Positions 41,571 through 50,697 of a DNA stretch of 64,000 bases are shown here, in pieces; positions within the stretch are counted from its first letter, which is position 1, and each line of letters starts with the position of its first letter. The position numbers and the translations under genes were made by a program. The notes beneath the pieces were generated by a model, which was not told the DNA's origin, did no database searches, and worked only from the letters and a program-made list of their open reading frames with translations. Where the stretch lies: the NCBI RefSeq assembly GCF_003149045.1, contig NZ_QGDU01000006.1, positions 1 to 64,000 on the forward strand, in the 5' to 3' direction. The stretch comes from Fibrobacter sp. UWR4. Lineage in GTDB: Bacteria; Fibrobacterota; Fibrobacteria; Fibrobacterales; Fibrobacteraceae.

Positions 41571-43457
41571 TTAAAGTTCTTTCTTGCCGATGACCTTGAT
41601 TTCCTTGATGAAGGAAAGGTCGAGACTGGTTTTCTCTTCCTGTCCATACACCTGGATTTCAATGGTCTGGGGAGGCTTTGCAAGACGAAGGCCGTGAACG
41701 AAGAAAATCTTTTCTTCTTCCTTGGCTAAACGTTTTGCAGGATCCTTTACCTTGGCACCCACCAGAGTACCGACAGTCTTTGCATAGCGCAGGACCTTCA
41801 CCAGGTCAAACATCGCCAGCTGCTGATAGTTACTGCCATACTTGGTGGAATTGAGGGCCGTCTGGATAGTCCCCTCATCGGCGTCGTTCTTCAATTCGTA
41901 ATCAGGAGCCTTTGCCTCGGGCCAGGCCACAGCAAAATCCTTACGCCATTCTTCGGAAGACATCTTGGTACGTTCCACATCGCGGCGTTCCACGAAGGGA
42001 TTGAAACCATAGTTTTCCAAAATTTCAAAAACCCGCTTTTCCATTTCGGGCTTCAGAATAAAGCCGTAGCCAGGAATGTATTCCTCAGTGCATTCAGTAA
42101 ACTGCGGGAAGCGGGAAAGTTCCGTAAGGATCTTCAAGTCCTCAATCTTCAGCAAGCGGACGGTATGGACACGAGCTCCATAGAAGGAAGAATTCCATTC
42201 CTGGAGGGTATCAGCCACATTTACAGGCGGTTTGATCCAAGTTTTGAAATGTTCAATTTCCGTTTCCGAAAGGCCACTCTTCAAGCCCTGAATATAGGAT
42301 TCGCGGTTCAGGTTGAAGCGGAGGAAGGTTTCATCGTTTTCTACAGAGGCAAGGCATGCCAGGGAGAAAAGCACACGGGGATTCGTTCCTGTGGAAACAA
42401 TCAGCTCAAAGTTGGGCAAGCAGGAAATGTTCTGTTCAGGAATAGAGGCGATGGCGTTCTGAATCCAATCCAGGCCGGACTGGTCCAGCGTCACCGTTTC
42501 CACCTTTCCACGAACAACACTAAACTTCACAAGACCAAGAAGCCACAACTCGCGGAGAGGACGGGGCAAGTAATCCCACGCCATTTCCTTATTCTTTTCC
42601 AACAAGCGGGAAGCAGGATCCATGACCCAGAAACGATAGGATGCATCCAAAGCGTACCTGGGAGATTCAAGTTCCTTCAGCAACTGAACGCAATGGCTAC
42701 GGTCTCCACGGAAGCGTTCCTTGACCCACCAGGAAACAACATCCTGGTGAAGCCTAAAGCCATTCTTGCGGATAAATTCCAAAGCCTTTTCAGAAGGAAC
42801 CAGGCAAGCATCTTCCTGTTCCAGCCAGCCATTTTCCGTCAGGAAAAGGAAAATCAGGGACAGTTCATTTTCTGCGGCCTTTTCGGACAGCTGCTTTGCT
42901 GCGGCAAGGCAATCCAGGCAAATCTGGTAGCTGCGACGGTGGATGGTATTGTTGGTGTTAACCTTCAATTCCTTACGCATGGCAAAGGAAAGTACCAGGC
43001 AGATATGCCAATCAATCAGATTGCCAAAAGACTGAAAACTGGATGCCTTAGGGACGGAATCTACTTCGTCGGGGATTTCAAAACATCCGGCAAAATCCGA
43101 AAAGCCATAGTAGACCATGGTGCCAGCGGAAGAAGTTCGCCAGACCAGAAATTCCTTGCAAATGGAAAGCAGAAAATCCTGAAGCTGTCGACTTTCGCTG
43201 ACGGGCACCGTCAGACGCAGTTCATTATAAGTCAAGCCTCTGGAACCGCTATGGTACAGAAGATTCAGACAACGACGCTGCCAAGGATTCATCTTGACGA
43301 ACAGGTCAATAGCCCTGTCCCTATCCTTGTAAAAATCCAAAGCTTCGGACTGAATCAGGGCGTTGTTCAACAAGCCCTTATGTCCAAACGCCTTCGCATG
43401 CACATTGCGGAGGAGGGGTTTAGACATTCCATCAAAAAACGAATTTAAATCGTACAT
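41571..43457 (-). CDS. Helicase-associated (XPB/Ssl2-like C3) domain protein
   Basis: A 628-aa protein without Walker motifs. The middle part (ISCLPNFELIVSTGTNPRVL, FLRFNLNRESYIQGLKSG) resembles the helicase-associated domain found next to XPB/Ssl2-type helicases; winged-helix-like segments occur near the N-terminus. It may act as a DNA-binding subunit of a repair helicase, but no XPB gene is nearby; the adjacent DinG-type protein could be its partner, which is inference only. AGGA lies before the ATG at 43457. Between 43458 and 43510 there is only a short spacer. Confidence 0.7.
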   Translation of the reverse strand: MYDLNSFFDGMSKPLLRNVHAKAFGHKGLLNNALIQSEALDFYKDRDRAIDLFVKMNPWQRRCLNLLYHSGSRGLTYNELRLTVPVSESRQLQDFLLSICKEFLVWRTSSAGTMVYYGFSDFAGCFEIPDEVDSVPKASSFQSFGNLIDWHICLVLSFAMRKELKVNTNNTIHRRSYQICLDCLAAAKQLSEKAAENELSLIFLFLTENGWLEQEDACLVPSEKALEFIRKNGFRLHQDVVSWWVKERFRGDRSHCVQLLKELESPRYALDASYRFWVMDPASRLLEKNKEMAWDYLPRPLRELWLLGLVKFSVVRGKVETVTLDQSGLDWIQNAIASIPEQNISCLPNFELIVSTGTNPRVLFSLACLASVENDETFLRFNLNRESYIQGLKSGLSETEIEHFKTWIKPPVNVADTLQEWNSSFYGARVHTVRLLKIEDLKILTELSRFPQFTECTEEYIPGYGFILKPEMEKRVFEILENYGFNPFVERRDVERTKMSSEEWRKDFAVAWPEAKAPDYELKNDADEGTIQTALNSTKYGSNYQQLAMFDLVKVLRYAKTVGTLVGAKVKDPAKRLAKEEEKIFFVHGLRLAKPPQTIEIQVYGQEEKTSLDLSFIKEIKVIGKKEL

Positions 43458-43510
43458 CAAATTTCCTAAACAAGCATCCTACCAACTAGGGAGGACAAAT
43501 TTAGAAAAAA

Positions 43511-46231
43511 TCAGAGGAAGTTCTTGATGTCATCCACATTAGACGCCACCTTCTGCTTCATGTTCCAGATCCTGGAGAAGGTCTTGCCGTAATGTTCAAG
43601 AACAACGCGATTATCCAGAATAAGGACCTTGCCCGTATCCTCGTCGGAACGGATAAGGCGGCCAAGCCCCTGGCGCAACTCCATGTAGGCTTCCGGAACA
43701 AAGTAATCCTTAAAGGAATTCTTTCCCTCTTCCTTCATCTTGGAGGAAATACCTGCTACCAGCGGATCCGTGGGATTGGGGAATGGCAGCTTAGGAATCA
43801 CTAGAAGCTTAAGGGCATCTCCCGGGAAGTCCACCCCCTCCCACAAGCTCTGGCAGCCCAAAAGACAGGCCCCACGTTCCTTACGGAACATGGCTACCAG
43901 ACCATCCAGGGAGCCATCTACATTCTGGCAAAGCAGAAGCTTATTCTTCTGTGCAAAGAGCGGAGCCAAGGCAGCCTGGGCCTTGACCATGGCAGAGATG
44001 CTGGTAAACAGGACCATGGTATTTTCGGAAACATCCGGAAGAACCTGTGCCAAGGTTTCGTTCACAGCCTCGTTATATTCAGGAGCGGACGGCTTGGGCA
44101 AATACTTCGCCACCATGACAGACTGGCGTTCGTCCTTGCTTGCGGATTCATTATAGACTCTGAGGAAGGGACGTTTCTTTTCGTCCAAGGAGTCCATACC
44201 CATCTTCTGGACGAAATATCCCAGGTCCCCCTGGACAGAAAGTGTAGCGGAGACGAAAGTTGCAGACTTAATCCAGGGATAGAACTTTTCCTTCCAAACG
44301 CTACCAGAACTGAGGGGATAAGCGTGAAGCTTAATCGTGTGCGGGTTGAAAGGTTCTTCCATAAAGAACACCCAACCTTCTCGAGACGCCTTGGTCAAAA
44401 ATTCAAAATCCGAAACAAATCTGGAAAGTTCCGTCATACGACCACTCAGGTCACTTACCAAGCCCACCAGATTTTCATTCCTCAGATTCTTAATGTCTTC
44501 AAGCAACTTATCCGCAAGCTTCACTGACTTAAGGCTCTGATCCAGGAATGCAGAAGGATCAGCATCATATTCCGCAGCTATGCCTGAAGTGTAGACAAAT
44601 CCGTTCTTACCATTCTTCTGCTTCGTCAATTTCTTGCCGATCTTCATAAAGAAGCGATGCAGGCTCTTTTCCGTTTCGGATAGACGTTCCGTCAAATTGG
44701 CGCAAGTTTCGTGCAGTTCCGTTTCTTCCACAGGAATTTGGGACGCAATTTCAGCCAGGAGTCCGTCCTGCCTGTTACGAGACGGAAGAACCGTCTTCAT
44801 GGCGTTGCGCAAACCAAAGAAGGAAACCATACGCCCCAAAGCCTGGGTACTGATATCCGGCAGGCGATGAGCTTCATCAAATACAATATGTTCGTACAGC
44901 GGAAGCAGTGCGAAATCCAAGGACATATCCGCCAGGAAAAGGGAATGATTTACCAACAGGAGGTTGGAATTCATCGCCCTACGCTTTGCTGCCAGGGCCG
45001 GGCAGTGAGCATAATGGGGACACTTTTCCCCCAGGCAGGATTTTGCGGAACTTGCCATTTTAGACCAAAGCACACGATTACGGCCCTGGCTAAAGGAAGT
45101 GCATTCGTTTATGTCTCCAGTCGTGGACGTATAGACCCAGGGGACAATGGCCATAAAGGAATCTCGTTCTTCCGGCAGCAGCAACTTGTTGGGGGCGGCA
45201 AGAAGTTCCTCAAACTTGCGGATGCACAGATAATTCTCGCGGCCCTTCAATACAGCAGGCTTAAGCTTATCCTGATAAAGTCCCGAAATCTTGGGAATGT
45301 CGTGATTCCACAATTGTTCCTGGAGGGCGCGAGTAGCGGTACTAATCACTACGCGCTCGCCAGAGACAGCCTTATTCGCGGCGGCCACCAGATAGGCCAT
45401 AGACTTGCCAGAACCCGTAGGAGCTTCCATCACGCAAAGGCCACCCTTGTGCATGTTACGTTCTACAGCTGAGGCGAGGTCCTGCTGATTTGCTCGAACC
45501 AGAAAACCGGGAACGGACTTTGCCAGGAAACCATCTTCCTTGAAAAATTCGCCAACGCGAGGTGTCTTATCCTTTACAGGAACCAATTCCTGAGGGACAA
45601 CAGGGAAACGATAGTTCGGCTTTTCCTGGGCGTCATCCATAGATGGCCAGAGAGTAGACCATTGTGATTCAACCGCAATTTTACCCAAGGCATTCAGGAG
45701 CCATTCATCACTGGCAGCGATTTTCTGGATGGACATGACAAAAAGACGTCCACAGGCATCCGCATCGGGCAAGGCACGATGTGCACGACTTCTGGGAATA
45801 TCCAATTCCTGCACCAAGGTATCCAGGCGGTGGTTAGGAATGTTCTGATAGGCAATGCGTGAAACCGTCAGGGAATCCCATACCATGTGATTCTCAAAGG
45901 ACACGCCGACCTTCTGGAATGTCTGGGTCAAAAACTTGGAATCAAAATTGGCGTTATGGGCAACAACGGGAAGTTCTCCAATAAAATTGAAGATTTTAGC
46001 AGCCAGTGCAGAAAACGGTTCGGCGGTTTCCAAGTCAGCCTTACTAATTCCGGTCAAATTTTCAATGAAGGGACGAAGCGTTGCTGTTGTCGGCTTTACC
46101 AGATAGTCCACGGATTCTGTCGGCTCGCCATTTTCAAAACGAACAAGGGCCACCTCAATGATTTCATCCTTTTCAAAATCAAGGCCTGTTGTTTCCAAGT
46201 CAATCGCCACAAAACTGGGAATCTTTTCCAT
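43511..46231 (-). CDS. DinG-type helicase with N-terminal DEDDh exonuclease
   Basis: A 906-aa fusion of a DnaQ-like 3'-5' exonuclease (~1-175: AIDLETTGL, VAHNANFDSKF and HRALPDADAC) with an XPD/DinG-family superfamily 2 helicase. Helicase motifs: Walker A EAPTGSGKS near residue 267, DEAH in FDEAHRL near 450, and LGCQSLWEGVDFPG plus RQGLGRLIR in the C-terminal part. Cysteines CLGEKCPHYAHC between ~385 and 400 are the likely iron-sulfur cluster ligands. The architecture is that of Gram-positive-type DinG. It should act in DNA repair or R-loop/structured-DNA processing. GAGG precedes two adjacent ATGs (46234, 46231). Confidence 0.92.
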   Translation of the reverse strand: MEKIPSFVAIDLETTGLDFEKDEIIEVALVRFENGEPTESVDYLVKPTTATLRPFIENLTGISKADLETAEPFSALAAKIFNFIGELPVVAHNANFDSKFLTQTFQKVGVSFENHMVWDSLTVSRIAYQNIPNHRLDTLVQELDIPRSRAHRALPDADACGRLFVMSIQKIAASDEWLLNALGKIAVESQWSTLWPSMDDAQEKPNYRFPVVPQELVPVKDKTPRVGEFFKEDGFLAKSVPGFLVRANQQDLASAVERNMHKGGLCVMEAPTGSGKSMAYLVAAANKAVSGERVVISTATRALQEQLWNHDIPKISGLYQDKLKPAVLKGRENYLCIRKFEELLAAPNKLLLPEERDSFMAIVPWVYTSTTGDINECTSFSQGRNRVLWSKMASSAKSCLGEKCPHYAHCPALAAKRRAMNSNLLLVNHSLFLADMSLDFALLPLYEHIVFDEAHRLPDISTQALGRMVSFFGLRNAMKTVLPSRNRQDGLLAEIASQIPVEETELHETCANLTERLSETEKSLHRFFMKIGKKLTKQKNGKNGFVYTSGIAAEYDADPSAFLDQSLKSVKLADKLLEDIKNLRNENLVGLVSDLSGRMTELSRFVSDFEFLTKASREGWVFFMEEPFNPHTIKLHAYPLSSGSVWKEKFYPWIKSATFVSATLSVQGDLGYFVQKMGMDSLDEKKRPFLRVYNESASKDERQSVMVAKYLPKPSAPEYNEAVNETLAQVLPDVSENTMVLFTSISAMVKAQAALAPLFAQKNKLLLCQNVDGSLDGLVAMFRKERGACLLGCQSLWEGVDFPGDALKLLVIPKLPFPNPTDPLVAGISSKMKEEGKNSFKDYFVPEAYMELRQGLGRLIRSDEDTGKVLILDNRVVLEHYGKTFSRIWNMKQKVASNVDDIKNFL

Positions 46232-46251
46232 CATATCCTCACAACCAAAAC

Positions 46252-48042
46252 TTAAGGCAAAGCCGGCAATTTCAGGTTCATTCTTATTAGGTTATTATCA
46301 CCATTCTTCAACTTCAACGTATCATTATAGGCGCGCCATGCAGAACCAAATCTAAAGGGATTTACAGAGCCACCATCTGGAATCAGCTTGCCCTCTTCTG
46401 GATAGAAATAATCCATAAAGTAATTACCTTCTACCAATTCCCTCACAATAAATCCGCCCGCCTCAGTACACTCGCGAACAATGTACTTACCCGTTTCAGG
46501 AGAATAAAGACGAACAACAGCTCCCGGGCGGCCAGCAGGAATAGCCCCCATCAAGGTCGCCTGTTTCAACTTTTTCACAGTTTCGAAACGGAGCAGATTC
46601 CTATACTTCAATTCTATCACGGTATCTCGGATACCATTGCTATCGGCAGCGGCAAGAGTCGTATCCTTATAGCCCATCAGGAAATTTATGACAGCGTCCG
46701 TAGGCCAGGGATCCTTCTTATCGATCATGAAGCGAACAGGATCCACCTGGGAAATTTCCACCTGACTAGTATCCTTGCCAATGGCGAAATAGAAGGTCTG
46801 TTCAACAGAGTCCAGCTTAGGCTTATTGAACAGCACCACCAAGGAATCATCGGGGAATGGATTCTTGGCAGAAGACAACAATCTAGCCTCGCTTACGGCG
46901 GAAGGCATCGTATCAGATTTCATTTCCTGCCATTCCAGCTGAGCCTCGTTACGCAAAGTATCCAACGTACGGAACAAGGAATCCTTTGCGGACTTGCATA
47001 TAAACTTATACTGGGTTTCCTTTACAGGGGCGGGGTCGAAGAAGAACTGGGGCTTTTCGGACTTAGGAGACTTGTAGACCAGGCGGGGGTATAGTTCCGT
47101 GTTATCCGGGCCCTGCAAATAGCAGTTGGACGTATCCTTAAAAAGGGAGTCAAAATACACGGGCCTTGTAAAAGTCGCTTCCAGAATATTGGCATAAGGC
47201 TGGCTCACCGATTCCATTTCCAGATGGGTGGAATCCATATCGGCAATGGCAATCCAGATTGTATCCTTCCAATCTTCAGTCAACACAAGATCCCCGGTCC
47301 AGATTCCCACATGTTCCGTAGCAAGTTCGATTTTCTGGTTACCGTTTCCATCGGCAAAGGCAACCACACGGTAGCGACCCGGTTTAAGCCCTGTCAAAAG
47401 GAAGTTACCCACGCTATCAGCACGAGTCACATAGAGAGGAGGTTCCTTCAGCAACTGCGGGAGGGAATCCAGCTGGTTGGTAGTCGTATCCTTGTACTTT
47501 TCCAGATAGCGGCGACCCTTACGTTCCTCCCCCATTAGGAAAAGTCCAACACTGGGATACTCCTTCTTCTTGGCCATGGCTTCCGTCACCAACACTCGGC
47601 CAGGAACCGTCAGAGAGTCAATAACTGCACCCGTGGAAAATACCACCTGGAAAGGCTTGGCCAAGGCATTCCCACGCAGGTCCTTAATGCCTCCTGCAAA
47701 AGTAACCGTGTAAGTAGTACCTGTATCCAGTTCTGCACGGGAAGTCAATTCAAGAGTTTTTCCCGTCACTTCAAAACGAAGTTTCTTCTCAATGGGTGGA
47801 GAAATGGACACAGCACTTCTAGGAATGGCTCCATTGATCCATTCGTCAAATTCCAGCTTGACGTAAAGTTCGTTGGGATGGTTCGTGGTGTTGGGAGCAG
47901 GGTATACACCAGCTACTCGCGGAGGATGCTTATCCTCCGGACCACCTTTGGGCGCTTCCTGGGTGGCACAGGCGAAAAGCAGAATGCTCATCGCCGCCAA
48001 AAGCCACCACGTTTTTTTACTTCCCGTTTTCAAGTTCAACAC
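46252..48042 (-). CDS. Ig-like domain lipoprotein
   Basis: A 596-aa predicted lipoprotein (lipobox LFAC). After the lipid-anchored Cys comes APKGGPEDKHPP and a bacterial Ig-like (Big_5/SbsA-type) domain with PAPNTTNHPNELYVKLEFDE, a beginning shared with lipoproteins of Bacteroidetes. A central carboxypeptidase-regulatory-like segment (GNFLLTGLKPGRYRVVAFAD) and more beta-rich modules follow. The start is a TTG at 48042 with AGG 5 nt upstream, since no ATG lies ahead of the signal helix. Function is unknown, presumably envelope assembly or surface display. It sits between lepB and the DinG gene with ~10-20 bp spacers. Confidence 0.78.
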   Translation of the reverse strand: MLNLKTGSKKTWWLLAAMSILLFACATQEAPKGGPEDKHPPRVAGVYPAPNTTNHPNELYVKLEFDEWINGAIPRSAVSISPPIEKKLRFEVTGKTLELTSRAELDTGTTYTVTFAGGIKDLRGNALAKPFQVVFSTGAVIDSLTVPGRVLVTEAMAKKKEYPSVGLFLMGEERKGRRYLEKYKDTTTNQLDSLPQLLKEPPLYVTRADSVGNFLLTGLKPGRYRVVAFADGNGNQKIELATEHVGIWTGDLVLTEDWKDTIWIAIADMDSTHLEMESVSQPYANILEATFTRPVYFDSLFKDTSNCYLQGPDNTELYPRLVYKSPKSEKPQFFFDPAPVKETQYKFICKSAKDSLFRTLDTLRNEAQLEWQEMKSDTMPSAVSEARLLSSAKNPFPDDSLVVLFNKPKLDSVEQTFYFAIGKDTSQVEISQVDPVRFMIDKKDPWPTDAVINFLMGYKDTTLAAADSNGIRDTVIELKYRNLLRFETVKKLKQATLMGAIPAGRPGAVVRLYSPETGKYIVRECTEAGGFIVRELVEGNYFMDYFYPEEGKLIPDGGSVNPFRFGSAWRAYNDTLKLKNGDNNLIRMNLKLPALP

Positions 48043-48053
48043 AACCTAATGAT

Positions 48054-49427
48054 TTAGTCAATCAGATGGATAATCTTTCCCAGACGGCTCCAGCGAATCT
48101 TCAAGGGCAGACGCCACCAGGTGAAGGGATTGGCGAGAGCGAAGGTCGCATCATCATTGTCAAAGGAGAAGTAAATGACAAATGCCTTTGCCTTGATATT
48201 ACGGAGGGAAACGACACCCCAGTAACGACTATCCAGAGAGTTATCGCGATTGTCCCCCATCATGAAGAACTGGGGAGTTTTCACCACGTAGTAATCCAGC
48301 GGTTTGCCCCCTAAGGTCATCTTGCGGCGAATTTCAAACTTCGGCTTTGTCACTGCCGGGGCAGAGGAATCAGCGATAGCGGAATCTGCGATAGCGGAAT
48401 CTGCGGGTGCAGCCACTTCTTCGGGAGCATTCAGCAAATTGACATTTCCTTCCAGGTCCTGGAGGAGGGAGCCATCAAAACCGGTATAGCTGACCTTACG
48501 GGTAAATCCGGAGGGGGCCATAGGATCAATCAGCGGGAGATATGCCATGCGGGTCAATTCACGAATGAAACTGAACGGCACCGGTGCAGAAATAGTATCG
48601 CCCTGGGTGGCGTGCTGCAGAATCATATTGTTTCTACGATAGACTTCATCAATCAGCAGGCGACGATCATTTTCCAGGGGAATGCGGAATTCTTCAAATA
48701 TGTGATTGTTCACTTCCTGACCATCCTTCAGGAGGGTCAAGTCCAGCTCCACCGCTTCGTCCGGATTTTCCTGAGCAATGATGGAGCGGAGCCACCAGGC
48801 CATTTCCAGAGGAAGAGAATCCACGTACAAGGTGTCACCCACAGATGGCACCACAAATTCATTACGTTCATCGCGAGGAGACTTTGTGCGATAATAGGCA
48901 GTGTACTTACCCTTTCCCGGCAGATATTCCTGTTTCTGTCCGTTCACGAAAAGTCGTCCCTGGTGAACAGCCACCGTATCACCACTCACTGCGACACAAC
49001 GTTTGATATAATCCTTGGGACCATCCGGGAAATGCACTAGATGAGGCTGACCCTTCAGCGGCTCATGATCCCAGTAATAGTTACCGAACATTAGAGCATT
49101 AAATAGATGGGTATAACGTTCCGGATTTCCTTCCGGGTATTCAGGCTCCCCAGGATAACGGAAGATAATCACATCTCCCGCCTCAGGCAGAGTAAAGCCA
49201 GGGAACTTCTTATTGCTAAAAGGAACGGGAGACCCATAGGTAAATTTCAGACCCAGCAGGAAGTCGCCAGTCCTCAAGGAATCTTCCATTGATCCACTGG
49301 GAATCTGGAACGCCTGAATCACATACTGAATCACAATGAGGGCAAGGAAAATGGGGACTACAATTTCCCGCAAAAGGCCCTTAGCAAAAATCTTAAACGA
49401 AAACGGTTTCTTTTCCTGAGACTCCAT
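48054..49427 (-). CDS. lepB: Signal peptidase I with large insertion
   Basis: A 457-aa leader peptidase, inner membrane, cleaving Sec/Tat signal peptides on the outer face. One membrane helix (~18-40) precedes the catalytic Ser46 in PSGSM; the catalytic Lys lies near residue 140 in DYIKRCVAVSGDTV, and the conserved MGDNRDNSLDSRYWG box is near the end. It is much longer than usual (~250-320 aa) because of an insertion of roughly 170 residues between the Lys and GDNRDNS boxes, ending in an ADSAI tandem repeat. The ATG at 49427 has GGAG 6 nt upstream; TTG 49439 is rejected. Confidence 0.93.
   Translation of the reverse strand: MESQEKKPFSFKIFAKGLLREIVVPIFLALIVIQYVIQAFQIPSGSMEDSLRTGDFLLGLKFTYGSPVPFSNKKFPGFTLPEAGDVIIFRYPGEPEYPEGNPERYTHLFNALMFGNYYWDHEPLKGQPHLVHFPDGPKDYIKRCVAVSGDTVAVHQGRLFVNGQKQEYLPGKGKYTAYYRTKSPRDERNEFVVPSVGDTLYVDSLPLEMAWWLRSIIAQENPDEAVELDLTLLKDGQEVNNHIFEEFRIPLENDRRLLIDEVYRRNNMILQHATQGDTISAPVPFSFIRELTRMAYLPLIDPMAPSGFTRKVSYTGFDGSLLQDLEGNVNLLNAPEEVAAPADSAIADSAIADSSAPAVTKPKFEIRRKMTLGGKPLDYYVVKTPQFFMMGDNRDNSLDSRYWGVVSLRNIKAKAFVIYFSFDNDDATFALANPFTWWRLPLKIRWSRLGKIIHLID
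48373..48402 (-). repeat. 15-bp tandem repeat in lepB
   Basis: Two exact copies of a 15-bp unit (48373-48387 and 48388-48402) encode repeated ADSAI pentapeptides in the lepB insertion. Confidence 0.85.
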
Positions 49428-49439
49428 GGGGGACTCCAA

Positions 49440-50216
49440 TTAGGTTTCCTGAATCTTCTTGAACATGTTTCTACTTACAAGCAATTCCGTCTTGTTTGCG
49501 TCATCCATAATCGCCACAAGCTTTCCGCTGGCGGAACGACGGAATTCCAGCACATGGTCCAAGGCCACAATATTGGAACGATGGATACGTACGAAACGAC
49601 GGGGATCCAATTGCTTTTCCAGATCCAACAAAGATGTATAAATGAAATACTGGTTAGACTTGGTATAAATCGCAGTAAACTTGTCTTCGCTATGGAAACG
49701 GATAATATCCTTCACCTTCACGAGAATGGTCCTATCGCCGATCTTCACAAAAATCTGATTCAAGTAGGAAGTATGGGCTTCAACCAATTCACGCAACTTT
49801 TCCCAAGTAAGGCCACCTTCCGGCAAGGTTTCTTCCGACTCCGGGAAGAACTTGCGAAGCTTTTCCACAGCCACTTCAAGACGTTCTGCCTCGATGGGTT
49901 TCAGGATATAATCCACCGTATTCTCTTCAAAGGCGCGAAGAGCGAAATTATCGTAGGCGGTGGTAAAGATGATCAGCGGGACATCATCCTTATCCAAAGC
50001 ATTCAGCACATCAAAGGCGTCCATGTCCGGCATCTGGATATCCAGAAACACGACGTCCGGAGCGTAATCCTTAATGCGCTCAATCGCCTGCTGGCCAGAG
50101 CACGCTTCTTCCAAGATTTCAATTTCGGAGGAATACTTTTCTTCCAACAAAGCACGAAGGCGACGGCGGGCCAGCGGCTCGTCATCCACAATCAAGGCAG
50201 TACAACGCATTCCCAT
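49440..50216 (-). CDS. LytTR-type response regulator
   Basis: A 258-aa two-component regulator. The receiver domain (~1-125) has the acidic pair D11/D12, phospho-acceptor D59 in VVFLDIQMPD and the conserved Lys in YILKPIE; a LytTR DNA-binding domain follows (~150-255: IFVKIGDRTILVKVKDIIRFHSEDKFT, RFVRIHRSNIVAL). No sensor kinase is encoded in the window. The start overlaps the nlpE stop as TAATG, so it is translated with NlpE; with lepB downstream, an envelope-stress role is a reasonable inference but unproven. Confidence 0.92.
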   Translation of the reverse strand: MGMRCTALIVDDEPLARRRLRALLEEKYSSEIEILEEACSGQQAIERIKDYAPDVVFLDIQMPDMDAFDVLNALDKDDVPLIIFTTAYDNFALRAFEENTVDYILKPIEAERLEVAVEKLRKFFPESEETLPEGGLTWEKLRELVEAHTSYLNQIFVKIGDRTILVKVKDIIRFHSEDKFTAIYTKSNQYFIYTSLLDLEKQLDPRRFVRIHRSNIVALDHVLEFRRSASGKLVAIMDDANKTELLVSRNMFKKIQET

Positions 50217-50680
50217 TATTCAGCAACCTTTTTGGAAACAGGCCTATAGATCTTGATGAAATCGGCAGTCATGCCGTCCGCATCTTCATAAACAGTTCCG
50301 GCACTTGTCATATAGCTCAAATTTCCAGAACCAATGCGTTTAAAGTCCCAATGGGTGGAATTATCGGAGAGGGAAACCTTGATTGTAGAATCCGTCACTA
50401 CATAAGTTCCCTTCAAGGTGTCCATCACGGAAGTTTCCTTGATAATCGTCTGGACAGCGACTACGGACATATCTTCCTTCAACGTCATCTGCACCATCCT
50501 GGCCTTGCAATCATCGCAAGGAAGCGAACCCGAATAAAGTGCCGGCACATCCTTCGGAAGTTCGATAGGCGGCAAATCCGGAAGAGGTTCCTTTTTTTCT
50601 TCGGAACAGGCTGACACAAATAGGGCAGCCATCAAGACAGCCACCCCACTCAAAAAAGAACGGGCGTGAAAAATACTCAT
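50216..50680 (-). CDS. NlpE-like lipoprotein
   Basis: A 154-aa lipoprotein (lipobox VSAC, Cys25) with the NlpE N-terminal fold. The typical YSGSLPCDDC (C55/C58) opens the domain. In enterics NlpE reports surface contact and lipoprotein or redox stress to the envelope response; here the second NlpE domain is missing. ATG at 50680 sits 6 nt after an extended TGC-TAAATT, so the message looks leaderless. The gene heads an eight-gene stretch (nlpE, LytTR regulator, lepB, Ig-like lipoprotein, dinG and others). Confidence 0.83.
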   Translation of the reverse strand: MSIFHARSFLSGVAVLMAALFVSACSEEKKEPLPDLPPIELPKDVPALYSGSLPCDDCKARMVQMTLKEDMSVVAVQTIIKETSVMDTLKGTYVVTDSTIKVSLSDNSTHWDFKRIGSGNLSYMTSAGTVYEDADGMTADFIKIYRPVSKKVAE

Positions 50681-50695
50681 GCCCGCAATTTAGCA
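50681..50695 (-). promoter_or_regulatory. Extended -10 TGCTAAATT, leaderless start of the nlpE-like gene
   Basis: TAAATT at 50692-50687 (minus), preceded by TGC, 6 nt before the ATG. It lies directly after the SUMF1-like gene and makes an internal promoter in the long minus-strand run. Confidence 0.5.
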
Positions 50696-50697
50696 AT

